Assembly (NCBI GenBank): GCA_031552825.1 | Contig: JAVBMD010000032.1 | Coordinates: 1-40,967, forward strand | DNA: 40,967 nt | Reading direction: 5' to 3' | DNA from: WQXF01 sp031552825 | Lineage (GTDB): Bacteria; Bacillota; Clostridia; Christensenellales; Aristaeellaceae | In this document: piece by piece, positions 16,661 through 24,075 of the stretch | Layout of the letters: the number at the start of each line of letters is the position of its first letter | How positions within the stretch are numbered: position 1 is the first letter of the stretch | Notes under the pieces: generated by a model | The model's database searches: none | What the model was told of the DNA's origin: nothing | The model's input: only the letters and a program-made list of their open reading frames with translations | Program-made: the position numbers and the translations under genes

Positions 16661-17206
16661 ATGATGAATCTGGTTCAGCAGAAAATATCGCGAATGAGCA
16701 AATTCATTTCCGGCGCTTTGCTGGTCGGCTGCGTGCTGACCGCGGCTGCCGCGCTGCTGTTTGTCGTCGCAATGGGCATCCTTTGGCTTTCGGACAGCGC
16801 GCTTTCGGCTTCGCTGCAAGGGGCGTTTCGCGTGCTGACCGCGAAGGGGACGGTGGCGGTTCCGTCGGTTGAAACGCTCAGTTTGCTGTTTCCGTTTGCG
16901 GTGGCGCAGATGGCAATCCTGTTCTTTATCTTGCGCCTATTGCGGCGCGTTTTTTTGGACTTTAGCCAAAGCTATTCGCCCTTTGAGGAGAAGCAGGTTA
17001 AGCGCCTGAAGGCGGTGGCGCTGCTTACCCTCATTCTGGCCATCGTCGGCAGCGTTTTTGACGGCGCCGCGCATGCTATTCTGTACGGGAGTATGGCTTT
17101 TTCCATACACATCACGTGGTTTGTGCTTGCCGCCGTGATCTATTGCACGGCTTATGTTTTTGATTATGGGTGTCGGCTGCAGCGGCAGTCCGACGAAACG
17201 TTGTAG
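16661..17206 (+). CDS. DUF2975-family membrane protein
   Basis: The 181-residue product has four hydrophobic segments: two in the first half (around ALLVGCVLTAAAALLFVVAM and LLFPFAVAQMAILFFIL) and two in the second. A polar FLDFSQSYSPFEEKQVKRLK stretch separates the pairs. This is the DUF2975 layout, found next to a YozG-type regulator in many Firmicutes, as here. The start is one of two adjacent ATGs (16661 or 16664) after GGGGGG; the second has slightly better spacing. Molecular function is unknown. The regulator gene begins 12 bases downstream. Confidence 0.8.
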   Translation: MMNLVQQKISRMSKFISGALLVGCVLTAAAALLFVVAMGILWLSDSALSASLQGAFRVLTAKGTVAVPSVETLSLLFPFAVAQMAILFFILRLLRRVFLDFSQSYSPFEEKQVKRLKAVALLTLILAIVGSVFDGAAHAILYGSMAFSIHITWFVLAAVIYCTAYVFDYGCRLQRQSDETL

Positions 17207-17218
17207 GGGGTGCTTCGC

Positions 17219-17431
17219 GTGTCGATCATTCTGCGATTGGACCGGATGATGGCGGATCGCAAGATGTCCCTGAACGAGCTGGCGCAGCGGGTGGGCATCG
17301 CGAACGTCAACCTCTCGAACATAAAAACCGGGAAGATCAGCGCGATACGGTTTTCGACCTTGAACGCGATCTGCGATGTGCTGGACTGCCAGCCCGGCGA
17401 TATTCTGGAGTTTAAAAGGGACCCTCAGTGA
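17219..17431 (+). CDS. YozG-like Cro/CI helix-turn-helix regulator
   Basis: The 70-residue product is a compact HTH_XRE domain: LDRMMADRKMSLNELAQRVG, then NVNLSNIKTGKISAIRFSTL, then CDVLDCQPGDILEF. It closely resembles Bacillus YozG in length and in the DCQPGDILE ending. I chose the GTG at 17219, placed 8 bases after GGGGG, because YozG proteins start at the equivalent position; a GTG at 17210 is possible. It is the usual partner of DUF2975 genes and probably represses its own operon, though no operator is obvious. Confidence 0.85.
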   Translation: MSIILRLDRMMADRKMSLNELAQRVGIANVNLSNIKTGKISAIRFSTLNAICDVLDCQPGDILEFKRDPQ

Positions 17432-17450
17432 TTGGGGGCAGGGAGGCGGC

Positions 17451-17795
17451 ATGAAGACTTTTTGTAACGCGTTGAAGTGGGTGCTTTGCGTGCTGTACGG
17501 CGGGCTGACGCTTTTTGCTTCCGTGAGCGCGGCTGCGGGCGGCACGGCGCCGGGCTGGGCGGCGCTGATCATGGGGATCGGTTCGGTTGGCTTGCTGGCG
17601 GCCTTGATTTTTGCGAAGGGAGCCAAGTGGTATCTCGCATGCTTGCCATTGCTGGCTCTGCAAGCCGGGGCGTTGCTCGACGGGTTGGCGACGGGGAGCA
17701 CGAACTGGCTCCATCACGCGGTTCGGCTTGCGGTTTCAGCCGTCCTCCTCCTACTGTTCTATGCGACAAGGCGCACGGCCCGCATTTCCCGTTGA
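17451..17795 (+). CDS. Hypothetical small membrane protein in the DUF2975 operon
   Basis: The 114-residue product has about four hydrophobic segments with short loops and ends in a basic RRTARISR tail. GGGAGG lies 4 bases before the ATG, and the gene starts 19 bases after the regulator stop, so it is likely the third gene of that operon. No family was recognised. Its stop codon falls within the -35 box of the cysteine T-box promoter. Confidence 0.7.
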   Translation: MKTFCNALKWVLCVLYGGLTLFASVSAAAGGTAPGWAALIMGIGSVGLLAALIFAKGAKWYLACLPLLALQAGALLDGLATGSTNWLHHAVRLAVSAVLLLLFYATRRTARISR

Positions 17796-17820
17796 CATCC
17801 CGCCGCGCGCCGCATATAAT
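17792..17820 (+). promoter_or_regulatory. Consensus sigma-A promoter for cysE-cysS
   Basis: TTGACA (17792-17797) and TATAAT (17815-17820) are perfect hexamers with a 17-base spacer. They drive the T-box leader below. The -35 overlaps the stop codon of the upstream membrane protein gene. Confidence 0.9.
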
Positions 17821-17826
17821 ACCCAC

Positions 17827-18100
17827 AAAGGAAATAGTGTTCAAAAGGCAAGGATCGGGAGAAGTACCTCCAACGCAGCCCAGCAGAGAGAGCGCGCCAC
17901 CGGCTGAAAGCGCGCCCGGGCGAGCCGGAGCGAAATGCACCCGGGAGCCGCGCACCGAGGGAGCGACAAAAGCGCTCCGTAGGCTGCGACGTATGCGCCG
18001 CGTGAAGGCGATGAGCGGGCGGGGGAGCGCGTTTGCGCGCACCTGCCAAGCGGAGTGGAACCACGGGAAACCGTCTCTGTGTCGAGGCGGTTTCTTTTAT
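17827..18100 (+). promoter_or_regulatory. Cysteine T-box leader with terminator
   Basis: T-box RNAs bind a specific tRNA; the uncharged tRNA stabilises an antiterminator. Stem I features are present: the AGAGAG bulge at 17885-17890, a GGCTGAAAG apical segment, and a specifier loop GAAATGCAC with codon TGC (Cys) at 17936-17938. The T-box sequence GGAGTGGAACCACGG spans about 18052-18066. The terminator is an 11-bp stem (18067-18077 with 18084-18094, one wobble pair) followed by TTTTATTAT. The TGC specifier matches the downstream genes, so cysE-cysS should rise when tRNA-Cys is uncharged. Confidence 0.93.
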
Positions 18101-18165
18101 TATCATAACCGAAGCTGTTTTCCCCATCGAAGCCGGGGAACAACAAGCAATCATTTGGAGGCAGT

Positions 18166-18888
18166 ATGTTTCGCAACATTCGGGAGGACATCCAAACCGT
18201 GATGCAGCGCGACCCGGCGGCAAAGAGCGCGTGGGAAGTGCTGCTGTGCTACCCGACGGTGCGCGCCATGTTCTGGCACCGCATCGCGCACAAGCTATAC
18301 GCGGGCAACCATACGACGCTGGCGCGGTGGCTTTCGCAGCGCTCGCGGAGAAAGACCGGCATCGAGATCCACCCCGGCGCGGTGATCGGGCGCGGGTTCT
18401 TCATCGACCACGGCGACGGCGTGGTGATCGGCGAAACCACGGTGATCGGCGAGGGCGTCACGCTCTATCAGGGCGTCACGCTCGGCGGCACCGGCAAGGA
18501 CACCGGCAAGCGCCACCCCACCATCGGCGACCATGTGACCGTCGGCGCGGGGGCCAAGGTGCTCGGCCCCTTTACCGTGGGCGATCATAGCAAGATCGGC
18601 GCCGGTTCCATCGTGCTCAAGGAGGTGCCGCCGTACTGCACCGTGGTGGGCAACCCGGGGCGCATCGTGCGCAAGCCGCAAACCGAGGAACGCGGCGCGG
18701 ATCTCGACCAAATCAACCTGCCCGACCCGGTTAAGGCGCGGCTGGACGAGATGCAGGCGCGCATCGACCAGCTCGACCGATGTATCCAGCGCCGCCTGAC
18801 CGGCGAAACCTGCGAGACCTGCGATTCCGGCGATTCGCCGTATTGCCCCAAAGTGTACAAGGAGGAAGAAGAGCATGCAGATTTTTAA
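18166..18888 (+). CDS. cysE: Serine O-acetyltransferase
   Basis: CysE acetylates L-serine with acetyl-CoA, the first step of cysteine synthesis. The 240-residue product has the N-terminal helical part (REDIQTVMQRDPAAKSAWEVLLCYP), then left-handed beta-helix hexapeptide repeats. These include IEIHPGAVIGRGFFIDHGDGVVIGE in blocks, with the catalytic DHG, and GGTGKDTGKRHP. A C-terminal extension after about residue 180 is coiled-coil-like and Cys-rich (CETCDSGDSPYC). It is controlled by the cysteine T-box and overlaps cysS by 14 bases. Whether the cysteine-rich tail senses anything is unknown. Confidence 0.96.
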   Translation: MFRNIREDIQTVMQRDPAAKSAWEVLLCYPTVRAMFWHRIAHKLYAGNHTTLARWLSQRSRRKTGIEIHPGAVIGRGFFIDHGDGVVIGETTVIGEGVTLYQGVTLGGTGKDTGKRHPTIGDHVTVGAGAKVLGPFTVGDHSKIGAGSIVLKEVPPYCTVVGNPGRIVRKPQTEERGADLDQINLPDPVKARLDEMQARIDQLDRCIQRRLTGETCETCDSGDSPYCPKVYKEEEEHADF

Positions 18889-20272
18889 CACGCAGTCCCG
18901 CCGCAAGGAGGAGTTTGTGCCGCTCACGCCCGGCAAGGCGCGCATCTATTCCTGCGGCCCCACGGTATACAATTACTTTCACATCGGCAACGCCCGCCCC
19001 TTTATCGTGTTCGACACGCTGCGCCGCCATCTGGAGCGCAAGGGGATGGAGGTGACCTTCGTGCAGAACTTCACCGACATCGACGATAAGATGATCCGTC
19101 GCGCCAACGAGGAAGGCACCACCGTGCAGGCGCTCGGCGAGCGGTTCATCGTCGAGTATTTTCAGGACGCCGACGCGCTGGGCATCCGCCGCGCTACGGT
19201 ACACCCCAAGGCCACCGACCACATCGCCGAGATCATCGGCATCATCGAAAAGCTGGAGGCCAAGGGGCTGGCATACGCGGTGAACGGCGATGTGTACTTC
19301 GACACCCAGGCTTTCCCCGGCTACGGCAAGCTGTGCGGCCAGAACCTTGAGGATCTGGAGGCGGGCGCGCGCATCGACGTGGGCGACGTCAAGCGCCACC
19401 CGATGGACTTCGCGCTGTGGAAGGCGCAGAAGCCCGGCGAACCGGCGTGGGAGAGCCCGTGGGGCATGGGGCGGCCGGGCTGGCACATCGAGTGCTCGGC
19501 GATGTCGATGAAGTACCTTGGTGAGACCATCGACATCCATTGCGGCGGGCAGGACTTGGTGTTTCCGCACCACGAGAACGAGGTCGCCCAGTCCGAGGGC
19601 GCTACCGGCAAGCCCTTCGTGCGCTACTGGATGCACAACGGCTTTATCAACGTGGACGACAAGAAGATGTCCAAGTCCGAGGGCAACTTCTTCACCGTGC
19701 GCGACATCGCGCGGGAGTTCGATCTGGAGGACGTGCGGCTGTTCATGCTCTCGGCGCACTACCGCAGCCCCATCAACTTCAGCCGCGCGCTCATCGAGCA
19801 GGCGCACAGCGCGCTGGCGCGGATGTACACCGCGCGCGACCATTACAAGTTCCTGCTGAACACCGCGCCGGAGCGCGCGCTGAACGCGGACGAGCAGGCC
19901 TTCACCCAACGCGTGGGCGAGTCGGTGGCTGCTTTTGATTCCGCGCTGGACGACGACCTCAACACCGCCGACGCGCTGGGCAGCCTGTTCGAAATGGTGC
20001 GCGACGCCAACAGCACGCTGACCGCCGACAGCGCCGCCGAGGCGGTGCGAGCCGCCGCCACAGCGCTGGAGGAGATGACCGGCGTGTTGGGGCTGTTCAT
20101 GCGCAAGGAGGAGGGCATTGACGCCGAGGCGCAGCGGCTGGCCGATGCCCGCGCCGCCGCCCGCGCGGCCAAGAATTGGCAGGAGTCCGACCGCCTGCGC
20201 GACGCCATTCACGCGCTGGGCTACACCGTGGAGGACACGCCGCAAGGCCAGAAGGTGCGCAAATCGGTATAA
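18875..20272 (+). CDS. cysS: Cysteinyl-tRNA synthetase
   Basis: CysRS charges tRNA-Cys. The 465-residue product has the zinc and substrate cysteine in YSCGPTVYN (C27), the HIGH-type motif HIGN (36-39), WHIECSAMS and HCGGQDLVFPHHENE for zinc, and KMSKS near 265. A helical anticodon-binding C-terminus follows. The ATG lies within the end of cysE (14-base overlap) behind AAGGAGGAAG, so the two are translationally linked. Its RNA leader senses its own product, closing a feedback loop. Confidence 0.97.
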   Translation: MQIFNTQSRRKEEFVPLTPGKARIYSCGPTVYNYFHIGNARPFIVFDTLRRHLERKGMEVTFVQNFTDIDDKMIRRANEEGTTVQALGERFIVEYFQDADALGIRRATVHPKATDHIAEIIGIIEKLEAKGLAYAVNGDVYFDTQAFPGYGKLCGQNLEDLEAGARIDVGDVKRHPMDFALWKAQKPGEPAWESPWGMGRPGWHIECSAMSMKYLGETIDIHCGGQDLVFPHHENEVAQSEGATGKPFVRYWMHNGFINVDDKKMSKSEGNFFTVRDIAREFDLEDVRLFMLSAHYRSPINFSRALIEQAHSALARMYTARDHYKFLLNTAPERALNADEQAFTQRVGESVAAFDSALDDDLNTADALGSLFEMVRDANSTLTADSAAEAVRAAATALEEMTGVLGLFMRKEEGIDAEAQRLADARAAARAAKNWQESDRLRDAIHALGYTVEDTPQGQKVRKSV

Positions 20273-20307
20273 ACTGTTCGGTATGGTTAGATAATTAAAA
20301 TTTGATC

Positions 20308-20355
20308 GCAAGGCATTCCCCGGTAGGCAATGCTTGGGAATGCCTTGCTTTGTCT
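20308..20355 (+). terminator. Terminator after cysS
   Basis: GCAAGGCATTCCC (20308-20320) pairs perfectly with 20336-20348 over 13 bases with a 15-base loop, followed by TTTGTCTT. It ends the cysE-cysS transcript. Its final T lies in the -35 box of the next promoter. Confidence 0.8.
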
Positions 20356-20383
20356 TGAAAAATTAACATATTTGTAATATAAT
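20355..20383 (+). promoter_or_regulatory. Sigma-A promoter for the SH3/PG-binding protein
   Basis: TTGAAA (20355-20360) and TATAAT (20378-20383) have a 17-base spacer; the start would be near 20390. This gives a 34-base leader with AAAGGAGGGG before the ATG. Confidence 0.75.
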
Positions 20384-20423
20384 TGTGTCGAAGTACGCTT
20401 GATGTTTCCAAAGGAGGGGTATT

Positions 20424-21701
20424 ATGCCCAAGCATCCAACGTACCAAAGACACGCGGCGCTGATTTGCGCCTTGATGCTGCTCTGCTCTCTTCTGCTGCC
20501 CCGTGCCGTAAGCGCCGACGGCGAGGTGGGCTCCATCGCCTACGTGAAGGCGACGCACCTCATCCTGCGCAAGCAGCCGCAGGAAAAAGCGCCGTCCATC
20601 AAGCAGATGGATCAGGGCGAATCGGTCAAAATACTCCGCCTGCAAGGCGAATGGGTCTATGTGGCCTATAAAAAGCACAAGGGGTACGTCAAGGGGGAAT
20701 ACCTCACCCACAGCCTGCCCGGCGCGACCGGTGCGACCGGTGCGACCGGTGCGACCGGCGCGACCGACACGGCTGCCGTAGCCGTGCAGGGGCAGGCGCG
20801 CGCCCCGGGCAGCGCCCTGCGCCTGAAGGATCGCGGCAGCGACGTGCAGGCGCTGCAACAGCTGCTGCGCGCGGCGGGCTATGACGTGGGCAACGACGGC
20901 GTGTTCGGCAGCAAAACCGAGCGGGCGCTGATCGACTTTCAAAAAAAGCAAGGCCTTAAGGCCGACGGCAAGGCCGGAACCAAGACGCTCGAAAGGCTGC
21001 GCGCCGTGACCGCCGCGACCAGCGCGCCCGCGCCGACAGCCACCCGCGCGCCGGGCAGCGCTCTGCGGCTGGAGGATCGGGGAGACGCGGTGCGCGAGCT
21101 GCAGCAGCTGCTGCGCGGCGCCGGATACAGCGTCAGCGTGGACGGCGTGTTCGGTGAGGGCACCGAGCAGGCGGTGATCGCCTTCCAGCGCAAGCAAGGG
21201 CTGGAGGCCGACGGCCTCGCCGGGAGCCAAACCGTGGCGCTGCTGCGCAATCCCGCCGCGCCTCCGACCTACACGGGCGGCGGCAAGGTGGAGCTGCTCG
21301 ATTGGTGGAACGGCGGCTCGCGCGCCTTCCCGCTGAGCGCCCGTGCCGTCGTCGTCGACGTGCGCACCGGGCAGCGCTTCAACATCAAGCGCTGGGGCGG
21401 CGTCAACCATGCCGACTGCGTGCCGCTGAACGCCGAGGACAGCGCTAGCATGCGGCGCGCTTATGGCGGCTCTTGGAGCTGGGAGCGCAGGCCGATCTGG
21501 GTGATTACCGGCAACCGGGTTATCGCCGCCTCGATGAACGGCATGCCGCACGTCGGCAACGGCAAGGAGGTTGCCAGCTTCAGCACCGGCCATTTCTGCC
21601 TCCACATGAAGAACAGCCGCACCCACGGCAGCAACCGCGTGGACGCGGGGCATTCCGCCGCCGTGAACGAGGCGTATAACAAGCGGGATAGTTATAAATA
21701 A
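20424..21701 (+). CDS. Secreted SH3b and double peptidoglycan-binding protein
   Basis: The 425-residue product is probably exported and wall-associated. A signal peptide covers about residues 1-32 (basic start, LLCSLLLP core, AVSA-DG cleavage). An SH3b domain follows (about 35-95, YVKATHLILRKQP to KGYVKGEYL), then a Gly-Ala-Thr repeat linker (100-114). Two PG_binding_1 domains come next (about 130-192 and 211-275, each GSALRL-DRG to DG-AG). A C-terminal domain of about 140 residues is unassigned; it carries NHADCVPL, GHFCLHMKNSRTHGSNRVD and H/C/D residues that could be catalytic. It may be a wall peptidase or transpeptidase-like domain; that is inference. Ribosome site and promoter are strong. 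Confidence 0.85.
   Translation: MPKHPTYQRHAALICALMLLCSLLLPRAVSADGEVGSIAYVKATHLILRKQPQEKAPSIKQMDQGESVKILRLQGEWVYVAYKKHKGYVKGEYLTHSLPGATGATGATGATGATDTAAVAVQGQARAPGSALRLKDRGSDVQALQQLLRAAGYDVGNDGVFGSKTERALIDFQKKQGLKADGKAGTKTLERLRAVTAATSAPAPTATRAPGSALRLEDRGDAVRELQQLLRGAGYSVSVDGVFGEGTEQAVIAFQRKQGLEADGLAGSQTVALLRNPAAPPTYTGGGKVELLDWWNGGSRAFPLSARAVVVDVRTGQRFNIKRWGGVNHADCVPLNAEDSASMRRAYGGSWSWERRPIWVITGNRVIAASMNGMPHVGNGKEVASFSTGHFCLHMKNSRTHGSNRVDAGHSAAVNEAYNKRDSYK
20721..20765 (+). repeat. 9-bp tandem repeat in linker of the SH3/PG-binding protein
   Basis: Five perfect-phase 9-bp units (GGYGCGACC) encode Gly-Ala-Thr repeats between the SH3b and the first peptidoglycan-binding domain. Copy-number change would alter linker length by three residues per unit without a frameshift. 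Confidence 0.85.
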
Positions 21702-21730
21702 GTAATTTAGGGGAACGCGGCGGCGGGCGG

Positions 21731-22027
21731 GGAACGGAATCCTACCAGCGCCGGGGGAATCGTCGCCATAGCGGCGGGGATCGCACCAGCGCCGCCGAAG
21801 AGACCGCCGCATGCCTGCGTCGGGAATCCCTCCGCCGCCTGCGGGCGGCACCTCCCTTTGACAAGGGAGGCTTTTGGAGGCGGGTATATGCTTCTTGTTT
21901 TATAAAAGAATCTTGTTTCAAGCCCTAGCCTCCCTTGTCAAAGGGAGGGGGACCGCCGCAGCGGCGGAGGGATTCCCGCCGCCGAAGCGGCGGTCTCCTC
22001 GGCAGGCGGCGGAGGGATTCCGTCCCC
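21731..22027. repeat. Modular palindromic repeat, copy C
   Basis: This occupies most of the 465-base gap before gldA. Left-arm material begins with degenerate GC-rich units and CCCTTTGACAAGGG. The core lies at about 21872-21927, in the same orientation as copy A (TATATGCTTCTTG strand on plus). The right arm includes one 46-bp-type unit (GGATTCCCGCCGCCGAAGCGGCGGTC type, shown in parts) and ends in GGATTCCGTCCCC. The gldA promoter begins 14 bases further on. Confidence 0.85.
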
Positions 22028-22040
22028 GCCGTTTTGTCGG

Positions 22041-22069
22041 TTGACACCCGATGTGGATGCTAGTAAAAT
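22041..22069 (+). promoter_or_regulatory. Sigma-A promoter for gldA
   Basis: TTGACA (22041-22046) and TAAAAT (22064-22069) are 17 bases apart, directly after the repeat. The leader is about 90 bases long. Confidence 0.8.
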
Positions 22070-22075
22070 AGGAAA

Positions 22076-22151
22076 CAATGGTAGGCAGAGGCGATGCCCT
22101 CGTGCCATACATTTAAGTAGTAACATTGCGATATTGTTACTTATTATTTTT
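22076..22151 (+). promoter_or_regulatory. Structured gldA leader with attenuator-like hairpin
   Basis: Within the leader an imperfect stem is possible between ATGG/GCA/GAGG and CCTC/TGC/CCAT (about 22078-22110). A second stem AGTAACA (22119-22125) with TGTTACT (22135-22141) is followed by TATTATTTTT, a terminator-like layout just before the ribosome site. The stems are short, so attenuation is only a possibility. I recognise no known riboswitch class. Confidence 0.35.
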
Positions 22152-22166
22152 GGGAGGATGAATCGT

Positions 22167-23297
22167 ATGGCATACATTCCGGCACCGATCCGCGCGTGGG
22201 GTTCGCCCAGCAGGTACATTCAAGGCCCCGGCCTTCTCGCCAACATCGAGAAGTACACCCGTCCCTACGGCAAGCGCGTCGGCGCGGTGATCGATCAGCG
22301 CCTGTTTCTTGTGCTGACCGAAACGCTGCAAAACGCCTACAAGGGCACCGGCACCGAGATGATGAGCGTGCGCTTTGAAATCGAGGTGACCGAGAAGCGG
22401 ATCGAGGACACCACCGAGCAACTGCGCGGCTTCCAGCCGGACTTGATCCTGGGCATCGGCGGCGGCAAGACGATGGACACCGCCAAGGCCGTGGCCGACA
22501 ACTTCGGCGTGCCGGTTATCACCTGCCCCACCACTGCCTCCACCGACGCGCCGACCAGCGCGCTTTCCGTCATCTATAAAGAAAGCGGCGAGCGTTCGCA
22601 CGCGCGCCACTACATCAGCAACCCCGTGATGGTGCTGGCCGACTCCACCATCATCGCCAACGCGCCGATCCGTTACCTGATTTCCGGCATGGGCGACGCG
22701 CTGGCGACGGTTTTTGAGGCGCGCGCCAACGCGCATTCCGACATCGGCAACTACATCAACGAGGAACAGGGCCCCTACCGTTACCCCAAGACGGCGGCGG
22801 TGGTGGCGCAGGCGTGCTACAACACGCTGATGCAATACGGCCTGCAGGCCAAGCTGGCCGCCGAGCGCGGCTTGGTGACCGAGGCGGTGGAAAACATCAT
22901 CGAGAGCAACACGCTGATGAGCGGCTTGGGCTTTGAAAACACCGGCTGCGCCGGATCGCACGCCGTAGGCGACGGCATCACCGCCATCGCCGAGAGCGCC
23001 GACATGCTCCACGGCGAGCGCGTCGCCTTCGGCGTGATCTGCCAGCTTGTTTCCGAGGGCGCGGAGATCGCGCTGATCGAGGAGGTCATCCGCTTTTGTC
23101 TGGACGTGGGGCTGCCGATCACCTTGGCCGATTTGCTGGTGCCGGTTACGCCGGAGAACATGGTCGCCATCGCCAAGTCCAGCCTCACCTCTCACTGGAA
23201 CGCCGAGCCCTTCAACGTGTCCGTGCCGCAGATCATCGACATCGTGCTGGCCGGCGACGCGATCGGCAGGCACTACAAGGAGAAGTGGGGGAAATAA
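22167..23297 (+). CDS. gldA: Glycerol dehydrogenase
   Basis: GldA is a zinc-dependent NAD+ enzyme oxidising glycerol to dihydroxyacetone. The 376-residue product starts MAYIPAPIRAWGSPSRYIQGP and has the NAD-binding GIGGGKTMDTAKAVAD and the substrate-side STDAPTSALSVIY. Likely zinc ligands are D177 (GMGDAL), H265 (SHAVGDG) and H282 (LHGERVAFG). I chose the second ATG (22167) because GGGAGG abuts an earlier in-frame ATG at 22158 but sits 9 bases from this one. No dihydroxyacetone kinase is adjacent. Substrate could be another small polyol. Confidence 0.92.
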   Translation: MAYIPAPIRAWGSPSRYIQGPGLLANIEKYTRPYGKRVGAVIDQRLFLVLTETLQNAYKGTGTEMMSVRFEIEVTEKRIEDTTEQLRGFQPDLILGIGGGKTMDTAKAVADNFGVPVITCPTTASTDAPTSALSVIYKESGERSHARHYISNPVMVLADSTIIANAPIRYLISGMGDALATVFEARANAHSDIGNYINEEQGPYRYPKTAAVVAQACYNTLMQYGLQAKLAAERGLVTEAVENIIESNTLMSGLGFENTGCAGSHAVGDGITAIAESADMLHGERVAFGVICQLVSEGAEIALIEEVIRFCLDVGLPITLADLLVPVTPENMVAIAKSSLTSHWNAEPFNVSVPQIIDIVLAGDAIGRHYKEKWGK

Positions 23298-23316
23298 GGG
23301 CGCGCCGTGCGGCAAC

Positions 23317-23365
23317 AAAAACAACCCGCCTTCGGCAGTGTACCGAGGGCGGGTTGTTTTTGTGT
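23317..23365. terminator. Strong bidirectional terminator after gldA
   Basis: AAAAACAACCCGCC (23317-23330) pairs with 23348-23361 over 14 bases, with a further inner TCGG/CCGA pairing. Both strands give T-rich ends, so it can serve gldA and the convergent minus-strand gene. The interval 23376-23448 after it holds GC-rich fragments related to the arms of the palindromic repeats. Confidence 0.88.
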
Positions 23366-23448
23366 GTTTTTGTGTCCGCCCCGCAGCGGCGGCCTCCCCA
23401 TCGGCGGCGAGGAGAACGTGAGCGGCAGGGGGGATTTCTGCCCCCGCC

Positions 23449-23910
23449 TCAATACAACATCTCCAGTAGCGGATCCTGTGCGCCGACCGCCCACTCGACG
23501 CGCGCGATCTGCTCGGTGGCCGGGTCGATGTAAAAATCCGCCAGCGCGTATTCCGCGCCGCGAGGCGCAACCAGATGCGCGCGCAGCTGTTCGCCCGACG
23601 GCACGATGGCGCCGTAGGGCGGCAGCGGCAGGCCGCTTTCATCCAATCCAGCGGCGTAGAGCAGCACGTAGCCGTCGGGCTGCTCCGCCGGATCGGCCTC
23701 GGGCAGGGCGGCGTACAGCTTGTTCGCCGGATCGCCAGCCTTGAGGCCGTGCGCGCCGGAAAGGCGCTCCAGCGCGGCGGCGTCCGGCGCTTTGCGCGCG
23801 GCGGGTGCGGATGACCGCAGACCGATCAACAGCGCCGCCGCGATCAGCAGCGCGAGCAGAATGCCGCAGGCCGCGTAAGCCCACACGGGCATTTTTTTTG
23901 GCTTCTTCAT
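23449..23910 (-). CDS. Hypothetical membrane-anchored protein
   Basis: The 153-residue product has a basic N-terminus (MKKPKKMP), one membrane helix (about 10-32) and an extracytoplasmic domain. The domain contains DGYVLLYAAGLDESGLPLPPYGA and ADFYIDPATEQIARVEW in parts. The pattern suggests a small lipoprotein-like or anchored domain of unknown role. The start at 23910 has GAGGGA upstream on the minus strand; a start 24 bases upstream is less well placed. A TATAAT at 23994-23989 could be its -10. It is divergent from rmuC. Confidence 0.7.
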   Translation of the reverse strand: MKKPKKMPVWAYAACGILLALLIAAALLIGLRSSAPAARKAPDAAALERLSGAHGLKAGDPANKLYAALPEADPAEQPDGYVLLYAAGLDESGLPLPPYGAIVPSGEQLRAHLVAPRGAEYALADFYIDPATEQIARVEWAVGAQDPLLEMLY

Positions 23911-24009
23911 GAAATCCCTCGTTTGCGCGTGCAATTTTAAAATCCAAACGCGAATTTTGAAGGTTAAAATCCGAATTTGAATTTTCTTATTATATCATGC
24001 GCAAATCTA

Positions 24010-24038
24010 TTGCCGCTAGCGCTTTTTTTTTGTATAAT
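24010..24038 (+). promoter_or_regulatory. Sigma-A promoter for rmuC
   Basis: TTGCCG (24010-24015) and TATAAT (24033-24038) are 17 bases apart, with a T-rich spacer. GGAGG precedes the ATG by 6 bases. The neighbouring divergent interval also holds two TTAAAATCC-CGAATTT direct repeats (about 23936-23986). Confidence 0.7.
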
Positions 24039-24075
24039 ACAGGCGTCTGTACGTTAGCTTATACGGAGGAACAGA

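Noticed and set aside
22078..22116. Short leader peptide (12 codons) before gldA
   Set aside because: The ATG lies only a couple of bases after the predicted transcription start with no ribosome site, and the peptide shows no run of regulatory codons.
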